Source: JAZDLO01 sp043801935 (lineage in GTDB: Bacteria; Actinomycetota; Thermoleophilia; RBG-16-64-13). From it: a DNA stretch of 11,051 bases. The notes beneath the pieces are model-generated. The model was not told the origin of the DNA, ran no database searches, and worked only from the letters and a program-made list of their open reading frames with translations. The position numbers and the translations under genes were made by a program. Location of the stretch: the NCBI GenBank assembly GCA_043801935.1, contig JAZDLO010000082.1, forward strand, positions 1 through 11,051. Direction: 5' to 3'. This document shows, piece by piece, positions 5,891 through 11,051 of the stretch. Each line of letters begins with the position of its first letter. Positions within the stretch are counted from its first letter, which is position 1.

Positions 5891-8167
5891 ATGGAAGATC
5901 TAGCGGGCAGGGACCTAGGCAGGTACCAGGTGACCGCGCTGGTCGGGCGAGGTGGCATGGCCGCGGTCTACAAGGCCCTCGACCCCGTCCTCGACCGGGC
6001 CGTCGCGATAAAGGTGATGCACACCCATCTGGCCGCCGACCCCACTTTTATCGGCCGTTTCCGTCACGAAGCCCAGGCGGTCGCAGCTCTCAGACATCCG
6101 AATATCGTCAAGGTGTTCGACTTCGGGAGCGAGGCCGAGGTCTACTACATGGTGATGGAGTTCATCGACGGGCCGACTTTGGCGGCTCTACTGGAGAGTA
6201 GGGCGGGGGAGAAGATCGCGCCGACCGGCTCGGGCCCCGGGGCCATCGACTCCGCTGGACGGGTCGGCGGTCTCTATCCCTCTGAGATCCTGCGCATATT
6301 CAAACCCCTCTGCTCGGCTATCGACTACGCGACCACCAGGGGCATGGTGCATCGCGACATCAAGCCGGCCAACATCCTCCTCACCCAAGACGGAGAGCCT
6401 ATTCTGACCGACTACGGGATCGCCAAGATCATGGGCGCCACCTCCTACACGGTGTCTGGCGTGGTGATGGGGTCGGCCCACTACATGTCCCCCGAGCAGG
6501 TTCAGGGCTTCCCCATGGATCACCGCACCGACATCTACTCCCTAGGGGTAGTGCTCTTCGAAGCGTTGGCGGGTCGGGTACCCTTCGACGCAGACACCAC
6601 CGCCTCGATCCTGGCCCAGCATATCTCTGCTCCCGTGCCCGCTGCGCAGTCCATCAACCCGAGCCTGCCTTCGGAGGTGCAGGCGGTCTTGGAGAGGGCT
6701 CTGGCCAAAGCTCCGGAGAACCGCTACCAGCGAGCCTGGGAAATGGCGGCCTCTCTGCAGGCCGCGCTTGGGCCCCTGACCGGCAGACGACCCGACTCGG
6801 TTCCTCTCGCGGGTGCCGGCCAAGCGCCGACAGTGGTGCTGGACGCGGCCGCTCCCACGCGTGTGGAGCGGGTGACGACGGTGGAGGAGGCGGCTTCGGA
6901 GCCACTGTGGGGACTGCCCGGTCAGCCGAGCCAGGTGGCCGGGAGACACCTGCGCAGGTGGCTGATGATCGCCGCAGCCGCGGTCGTGGTGATCGCCGGG
7001 GTGGTCGTGGGCGTTCTGCTGGCCACTTCGGGTGGCGGTACCGTCGAATCGACCACTTCCACTCTTGTGGGCTCGACAGGCTCGACAGGCTTCACGAGCT
7101 CGACGACGGGGGACAACGGCACCGGTACCAGCGGATCTGGTGGCGAAGTGACGATCACGACGCTCTCAGGGCAGGCGTCCTATCTGATCGACGAAGGCGA
7201 CGCCTTCGTGCAAAGCGGCCAGTTCGACGAGGGGATCAGAAAATACGAAGAGGCGTTGGGAGTCGACCCTGACAGCGATGTGGCCCGCACTCAACTGGGT
7301 ATCGTGTACTACCTGCATGGCGCCTATTCCTACGAGGGGGCTCAGCAGCAGTTTGAGTTGGCCACCCGGAAGAACCCCGGGAACGCCCGGGCTTGGGCCT
7401 TCTTGGGTCTGGCCCGACTGGGCTCGGCCTACAAACATAAGACCGGAGACTACGCGTCCGCGGAAACCGCCTTGCAGAAGGCGATGGAGGTTGATTCCCA
7501 GAGCGCCCTGGGTCATGCATTCCTGGGCCGGTTGTTGGCGGCTTCGGGTCGCAAGGACGAAGCCCTTACAGAAATGCAGGCCGCGCTCGACCTCAGTTCG
7601 CAAGACCCCTGGGTACTCGAGTCGGCCGGGTGGATCAATGCGGTGCAGGGAGATTGGACGGATTCCGTCCCCTACTACGACCTCGCAGCCACCTACGAGC
7701 CCAACTGGGCCACCTTCTTGAGCGTACTGGCCGAGGCTCTACGGGAGACTGAGAAGTACGACGAAGCGCTCGGGTACTACAACACCGTGCTCAGGCTGGA
7801 CCAGGGCTTCGAGGCCGCGGCCTACGAGGACATCGGGGTGACCTTGTGGGCCAAGGGCGACTCCCCGGGGGCGATCACCAACCTCAAGAAAGCTCTGGCC
7901 CTCGACGACACCCGCGACTACGCTCACTGGGCGATCGGCGCCATATGGGACGAGCAGGAGGACTACGAGGCGGCTCTGCCCCATCTACAACGGGCCGTCG
8001 CGCTGGTGCCCAACAATGCCGGTTACCAGGAGTGGCTGGCGGACTGCCTTTTCTACCTAGGGCGATATTCGGAAGCGAGGGCGGCGGTGGACAAGTCGCT
8101 CGCGCTGGACCCCAACCGTCCCGGCGCGCAGAGGATCTCTGACGATCTAAAGGCGAAGGGCTACTGA
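5891..8167 (+). CDS. Transmembrane Ser/Thr protein kinase with extracytoplasmic TPR domain
   Basis: 758 residues. Hanks-type kinase domain (about 12-290): glycine loop VGRGGMAAVY (18-27), ATP Lys41, helix-C Glu60, catalytic HRDIKPAN (154-161, Asp156), metal-binding DYG (174-176, in place of DFG) and SPEQ with Glu202. The activation loop has several Ser/Thr for autophosphorylation. An insert of about 20 residues rich in Gly/Ala/Ser (about 105-127) lies between helices D and E. A juxtamembrane linker leads to one membrane span (about 357-378) after basic RHLRR, then a Ser/Thr/Gly-rich stretch (about 380-428) and a TPR array of roughly eight or nine repeats (about 429-750). The kinase should be cytoplasmic and the TPRs outside. 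It starts 25 bases after the exporter gene, with GGGAG only 3 bases from the ATG, and probably shares its transcript. The likely target is the FHA-bearing exporter, with the TPRs sensing an envelope protein or peptide. A PknF-like functional pairing is inferred from order. Confidence 0.92.
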   Translation: MEDLAGRDLGRYQVTALVGRGGMAAVYKALDPVLDRAVAIKVMHTHLAADPTFIGRFRHEAQAVAALRHPNIVKVFDFGSEAEVYYMVMEFIDGPTLAALLESRAGEKIAPTGSGPGAIDSAGRVGGLYPSEILRIFKPLCSAIDYATTRGMVHRDIKPANILLTQDGEPILTDYGIAKIMGATSYTVSGVVMGSAHYMSPEQVQGFPMDHRTDIYSLGVVLFEALAGRVPFDADTTASILAQHISAPVPAAQSINPSLPSEVQAVLERALAKAPENRYQRAWEMAASLQAALGPLTGRRPDSVPLAGAGQAPTVVLDAAAPTRVERVTTVEEAASEPLWGLPGQPSQVAGRHLRRWLMIAAAAVVVIAGVVVGVLLATSGGGTVESTTSTLVGSTGSTGFTSSTTGDNGTGTSGSGGEVTITTLSGQASYLIDEGDAFVQSGQFDEGIRKYEEALGVDPDSDVARTQLGIVYYLHGAYSYEGAQQQFELATRKNPGNARAWAFLGLARLGSAYKHKTGDYASAETALQKAMEVDSQSALGHAFLGRLLAASGRKDEALTEMQAALDLSSQDPWVLESAGWINAVQGDWTDSVPYYDLAATYEPNWATFLSVLAEALRETEKYDEALGYYNTVLRLDQGFEAAAYEDIGVTLWAKGDSPGAITNLKKALALDDTRDYAHWAIGAIWDEQEDYEAALPHLQRAVALVPNNAGYQEWLADCLFYLGRYSEARAAVDKSLALDPNRPGAQRISDDLKAKGY
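7070..7087 (+). repeat. Short tandem repeat in the kinase linker
   Basis: Two exact copies of the 9-mer GGCTCGACA, followed by a partial third (GGCTT), encode Gly-Ser-Thr units in the low-complexity linker just outside the membrane span. Slippage here would change linker length in frame. Confidence 0.6.
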
Positions 8168-8243
8168 CATGTTAATGGACTCGAGTCGATCGCCGCTACG
8201 CCGCCGCATTGATGCCTACAGAGCGCGTACTGAGGGAGGGACT

Positions 8244-8972
8244 ATGAGACGCGTGATGCCGATGGTCATACTGATGCTGGTTTGCTCGCTCTTGTCATGG
8301 GCTGCCGCGGGCTGCGGGGAAGAGGCCGACACCACCTCTGCTACCCAGGCGACGACAGCGACGGCTCCTCAGACCCCGGGCTCGGCCGGGGATATCCTGG
8401 GGGCAGTGCTGAAGTTCAGCGACTTAGCCTCGTCCAGCCCGTACTTCAAACAGATCGCCGACCTTTTCGCGCGGGAGATCATCAGCGGCTTTGGTGACGG
8501 CACGTTCAAAGCTGACTCGCCGGTGACTCGGCAACAGTTTGCCAAGATGATCGTGAAGACGATGGGCTACCCGGTATCCGAAGCTGATGTCTGCCCCTTT
8601 GTCGACGTTCCGAGCAGTGAAAGCCTGATAGACCCCTTGTACCCAGATTATTACGTGGCGGTGTGTGCGGCGCAAGGTGTCACGGTTGGGAAGACAGCGA
8701 CCGAGTTCGTTCCCAATGGGAGCATCACTCGCGCCCAGCTCACCACCATGGTGGCGAGGGCCGCGAATCTCGTCGAGCCCCCGGAAGGCTACAGTCCGCC
8801 CTTCGGCCAGTTCGACAACACTCACTTTCCCTTCGCCCGACGAGCCGAATATTCAGGGCTACTGAATGGCCTGCTAGGAATCGGCCCAAACTACGACTTC
8901 TTCTCTCCGGCGACTCGGGGTGAGGTATGCGTGGTCCTCTATAACCTGCTGCACAACCTGCTGGACAACTAG
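8244..8972 (+). CDS. Lipoprotein with three SLH (S-layer homology) repeats
   Basis: 242 residues. The start at 8244 is preferred because AGGGAGGG lies just upstream and the signal peptide then begins at once; an in-frame ATG at 8169 would add 25 hydrophilic residues before it. Signal: MRR, a hydrophobic core (4-19), then AAAGC with Cys24 as lipidation site. A short Thr/Ala-rich spacer (about 28-48) follows. SLH repeats: about 60-108 (FAREIISGFGDGTFKADSPVTR and following), 117-170 (CPFVDV, then VPNGSITRAQ) and 188-240 (FARRAEYSGLLNG, then SPATRGEV), the last more degenerate. SLH domains normally bind pyruvylated secondary wall polymers, so the protein may link membrane and wall. It follows the kinase gene by 76 bases with no obvious terminator between, so it is probably the third gene of that transcript. 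Its role with the kinase (wall sensor, scaffold) is inference. Confidence 0.82.
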   Translation: MRRVMPMVILMLVCSLLSWAAAGCGEEADTTSATQATTATAPQTPGSAGDILGAVLKFSDLASSSPYFKQIADLFAREIISGFGDGTFKADSPVTRQQFAKMIVKTMGYPVSEADVCPFVDVPSSESLIDPLYPDYYVAVCAAQGVTVGKTATEFVPNGSITRAQLTTMVARAANLVEPPEGYSPPFGQFDNTHFPFARRAEYSGLLNGLLGIGPNYDFFSPATRGEVCVVLYNLLHNLLDN

Positions 8973-8986
8973 GGGGGACTCATCTC

Positions 8987-8999
8987 CATCCGACGGATG
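8987..8999. promoter_or_regulatory. Inverted repeat upstream of the DUF6777 gene promoter
   Basis: CATCCG and CGGATG (6-base arms) flank a single A. It lies 15 bases after the SLH gene stop and 16 bases before the -35 at 9016, a suitable place for a regulator site; it could instead be a small hairpin at the end of the SLH transcript. Confidence 0.35.
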
Positions 9000-9015
9000 T
9001 ATGCGTCGACCGGGG

Positions 9016-9044
9016 TTGCGACGTACGTCCGCCGATAGTAGACT
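9016..9044 (+). promoter_or_regulatory. Sigma70-like promoter of the DUF6777 lipoprotein gene, with a palindrome in the spacer
   Basis: TTGCGA (9016-9021), 17 bases, TAGACT (9039-9044). The perfect 10-base palindrome GACGTACGTC (9020-9029) overlaps the end of the -35 and fills the first part of the spacer, a classic position for a repressor operator. Transcription would start near 9051, giving a leader of about 100 nt. Confidence 0.55.
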
Positions 9045-9152
9045 CTTAGTCAGGAATGGCCCGACTCGGACCAGCGGCGGGCGAAAGCGGAACGACTGAC
9101 GACCGGCGACGGGGCCGGGCTGAGAGCCAAAAGCTTGGAGGGGAGGACGCAC

Positions 9153-10565
9153 ATGGTTCGTCCTGTACTTCGTTGTAACCGTCGGGTCGCCTCGGTCCCG
9201 ATCATGCTCACCGGTGTCTGCGCTCTCGCCGTTGTTTTGGTGCTTGGCGCCTGCGGCAGTGATGGTTCTACGCCCTCATCTCAGTTGCCTGTCCAGTTGT
9301 CCCCGGAGCAGATTATGGCCGGCGTGCTGGCCGTTGCCGGAGCTGCGGGCGATGCCGGGGGTGGCGGCGGGGAGATCCTGGTCCAGAAGGAGGGCGACAT
9401 TCTCCTTGAGCCCTCGGGGACGGCGGGTCCGGAATCGTTCACCGGCGAGGTGAACGTGGTCCGGGGACCGACCACCACCTTCTCGCTCCCCGCTCGTACC
9501 TCAACGACGCAATCACCTACCACGCTTGCCCCTGGTCAGGTGGCAGCCTGGTCCGGGGGCACCCCGGGGCTCTACGGCGGTTCGCGAAGCAAGGCCGTCT
9601 GCGACAAGGAACTTCAGCTGCGGTTCCTGGAGCAGAACCCGATCAAGGCGGCGGCCTTCTGTGCCGCTCTTAACAGCGATCCCACTCTGCGCTGGAGTGG
9701 AGGCAACAAGGTGATGCCCCTGCAACTTCGGGCCTACTTCGCCGAGCTCACTCCCATGGTCCTTACTCGGGACACGCGGGTCACCAACCATGGGTTCCGT
9801 AACGGGCTGCCCACCCCTCGGCAGTCCGTGCTTCAGGCCGGCCAGGGGGTACTCGTGGATGAGTACGGAGTCCCCCGGGTGCGCTGTGAGTGCGGCAACC
9901 CGCTGAACCCCCCTCAGCCGGTCAAGGCTACCCCTAACTACACCGGTCCCAAATGGGAAAACTTCGATCCCGCCACCATCATCATCATCCAGCAGACGAC
10001 GGTGATCATCGACATCTTCGTGCTGGTCGACGTCGAGACCGGCGAGACCTTCGACCGCCCGGCGGGCAGCACTGGAGAGCAGGACACTTCTCGCGAAATA
10101 ACCACCACCAGCGAGACCACCACCTCGAGCACCACAACCACCACCCTCATCGGTCCCCTGGACATCAATGGACTTTGGGCCGGTTCGTACACCTTCACGG
10201 CCATCGACGTACCTCCCGAAGCGGAGAGCGAACTCGAAGCGCAGGGTTGTTCGATCGGGGAACTCAAGGCGCTCGAGGGCAAGCCCCTGCCGATGACCCT
10301 AGACATGACCGTCGACGCGCGGGGGAAAGGGACCGCGGTACTGTTCGTCGATTTCTCATCTATCTCTCCGGACGCATCCTCGGAGCCTGAGACCGTATCC
10401 GTCTCCTACGCCGGCAACATCGTCACCCTCACGGCAGAGGACGGGACGGAGACCAAGGGGAAGGTGTCGACTCAAGGTGGTCGGTTGGTCATCAGTGGCA
10501 CGCAGACGCAGGCCGAGCAAGGTATCAGCATAACGGCTGCCTGGCAGGTGACGCAGGCGAAATAG
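9153..10565 (+). CDS. DUF6777-type lipoprotein with a Thr-rich linker and C-terminal beta-rich (lipocalin-like) domain
   Basis: 470 residues from the ATG at 9153, which has GGAGGGGAGG 6 bases upstream; the frame also has a TTG at 9135 inside the RBS region. A hydrophobic signal segment (about 15-31) ends in the lipobox LGAC, Cys34. The central region (about 45-285) matches the DUF6777 family of actinobacterial secreted proteins by several remembered motifs: TPGLYGGSRSKAVCDKE (about 135-152), TRVTNHGFRNG (about 208-218), a VLQAG stretch and VPRVRCECGNPL (about 239-250). Cysteines at 150, 170, 245 and 247 could form disulfides. A Thr/Ser-rich linker (about 315-334) joins a C-terminal part (about 338-470) beginning INGLWAGSYTF, predicted as antiparallel strands like a lipocalin/calycin barrel. 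Its function is unknown; family members in Streptomyces are, as I recall, often near Ser/Thr kinase or FHA genes, which fits here. It has its own promoter. Confidence 0.82.
   Translation: MVRPVLRCNRRVASVPIMLTGVCALAVVLVLGACGSDGSTPSSQLPVQLSPEQIMAGVLAVAGAAGDAGGGGGEILVQKEGDILLEPSGTAGPESFTGEVNVVRGPTTTFSLPARTSTTQSPTTLAPGQVAAWSGGTPGLYGGSRSKAVCDKELQLRFLEQNPIKAAAFCAALNSDPTLRWSGGNKVMPLQLRAYFAELTPMVLTRDTRVTNHGFRNGLPTPRQSVLQAGQGVLVDEYGVPRVRCECGNPLNPPQPVKATPNYTGPKWENFDPATIIIIQQTTVIIDIFVLVDVETGETFDRPAGSTGEQDTSREITTTSETTTSSTTTTTLIGPLDINGLWAGSYTFTAIDVPPEAESELEAQGCSIGELKALEGKPLPMTLDMTVDARGKGTAVLFVDFSSISPDASSEPETVSVSYAGNIVTLTAEDGTETKGKVSTQGGRLVISGTQTQAEQGISITAAWQVTQAK
10101..10145 (+). repeat. ACC-rich low-complexity tract
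   Basis: Irregular ACC/AGC triplets encode the Thr/Ser-rich linker of the DUF6777 lipoprotein. It is a flexible, possibly O-glycosylated spacer rather than a mobile or structural DNA repeat. Confidence 0.6.
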
Positions 10566-10592
10566 GCCGAGAGTGGAGAAGATCAGGCGAGA

Positions 10593-11051
10593 CTATCGCT
10601 GCTCCTGCTTGCGCTTCGTGGAGCTCTGGGTGCGGCCGAGGAAGGACCGGTACGTCTCCATCATGGCATCAAAAGGCGCATCGAACTCGATCGTGGTGAA
10701 ATGCCCCGGCGGCCGGCGGCGAAGCAGGTCCAAGGGCAAGAGCCCGTCCCAGGAGTAGGCGAGCTGCGGAAATGCGCCTCTCCCCACCACTCGGATAGCG
10801 GTCACTCCCCGGGCCCCGCACGCAGTGGCGAAATCCAGGAAGCGGGTGGTCAAGCCCTCTCCCGGCTTCCCTACGGCCACACTCAGGGATTGCAGCGACT
10901 TGGCGGGCAGAAGGCTGAGGTAGCGACGAGGCAGCTCCATCAAGTCGTCCAACGGGCGGACCATCACCACCCGGCCTTGACAGTCGTTGACCAGTGCGCC
11001 GAAGATCCGGGGGTCGAAACGGGGTTTGTCGGGCGGCCGCTCGTCGAGCAC
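10593..11051 (-). CDS. C-terminal part of a LuxC-like acyl-CoA (or acyl-protein) reductase
   Basis: The frame runs in from the right edge and ends with TAG at 10595-10593; 152 residues are visible. The GTG at the very edge is probably internal, so the protein is partial. Recognisable stretches are VVMVRPLDDL, a LPAKSLQSLSVAVG segment, ACGARGVTAIRVVGRGAFPQLAYSWDG and LPLDLLRR. This order, 'VRPvdd', 'slQt.gva', 'Gv.ri..vGr..fp....DG..pl.dLl', matches the C-terminal part of the LuxC family (NAD(P)H-dependent reduction of activated fatty acids to aldehydes), an aldehyde-dehydrogenase-like fold. The catalytic Cys would lie outside the window. The C-terminus is a charged tail (KRKQEQR). It converges on the DUF6777 gene with 27 bases between stops. 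In non-luminous bacteria such genes belong to lipid or natural-product pathways; which one cannot be told here. Confidence 0.6.
   Translation of the reverse strand: MLDERPPDKPRFDPRIFGALVNDCQGRVVMVRPLDDLMELPRRYLSLLPAKSLQSLSVAVGKPGEGLTTRFLDFATACGARGVTAIRVVGRGAFPQLAYSWDGLLPLDLLRRRPPGHFTTIEFDAPFDAMMETYRSFLGRTQSSTKRKQEQR

Noticed and set aside
3120..7984. Long minus-strand open frames opposite the exporter and kinase genes (up to about 190 codons)
   Set aside because: These are typical antisense open frames of GC-rich coding DNA, Arg/Pro-rich and without recognisable domains or ribosome sites.
8169..8243. Start of the SLH lipoprotein at the ATG at 8169
   Set aside because: It would place 25 polar, basic residues before the signal peptide; the ATG at 8244 has a strong purine RBS and gives a normal lipoprotein signal.
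9049..9120. Pairings in the DUF6777 gene leader (GTCAG/CTGAC, GCCCG/CGGGC)
   Set aside because: The arms are only 5-6 bases, far apart and mutually compatible with chance in GC-rich DNA; not enough for a structured-RNA call.
9135..9152. TTG start for the DUF6777 lipoprotein
   Set aside because: The TTG overlaps the GGAGGGGAGG that serves the ATG at 9153 and has no RBS of its own.

Overview
The window is GC-rich, with a strong G/C third-position bias, SD-type ribosome binding sites and sigma70-like promoters whose -10 boxes include the TAGxxT form. The gene content (transmembrane Ser/Thr kinase, FHA-domain ABC exporter, a DUF6777-type lipoprotein, several lipoproteins, SLH repeats) suggests an actinobacterium, probably a deep-branching or uncultured lineage rather than Streptomyces or Mycobacterium. 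The lineage is an inference from gene content only.

Layout. 1-163 is the 3' end of a probable metal-dependent hydrolase gene. 164-342 holds a possible terminator and a short remnant of an Nramp-type metal transporter (238-318). 343-2025 (minus) encodes a lipid-anchored papain-family cysteine protease with a lectin-like C-terminal domain; its promoter and RBS are visible at 2031-2085. A divergent promoter (2228-2255, perfect TATAAT) drives a structured leader of about 125 nt, in which a hairpin covers half of the Shine-Dalgarno sequence of a small helical lipoprotein gene (2389-2814). Then comes a plus-strand run: a triple-FHA/ABCG-type ABC exporter (2992-5865), a Ser/Thr kinase with one membrane span and a large extracytoplasmic TPR domain (5891-8167), and an SLH-repeat lipoprotein (8244-8972). 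A separate promoter with palindromes (8987-9044) precedes a DUF6777 lipoprotein with an extra C-terminal beta-rich domain (9153-10565). Converging on it from the right edge is the 3' part of a LuxC-like acyl-CoA reductase gene (10593-11051, minus).

How the genes may work together. FHA domains bind phosphothreonine, and an FHA-bearing ABC exporter directly upstream of a Ser/Thr kinase recalls the mycobacterial PknF-Rv1747 pair. The likely model is that the kinase senses an envelope signal through its outer TPR domain and controls the exporter by phosphorylation read by the FHA domains. The nearby lipoproteins (small helical, SLH, DUF6777) may act outside the membrane with this export system. 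The protease and the two edge genes are not obviously part of it. The kinase-exporter link rests on family knowledge plus gene order; the lipoproteins' part is inferred from proximity and shared export signals.
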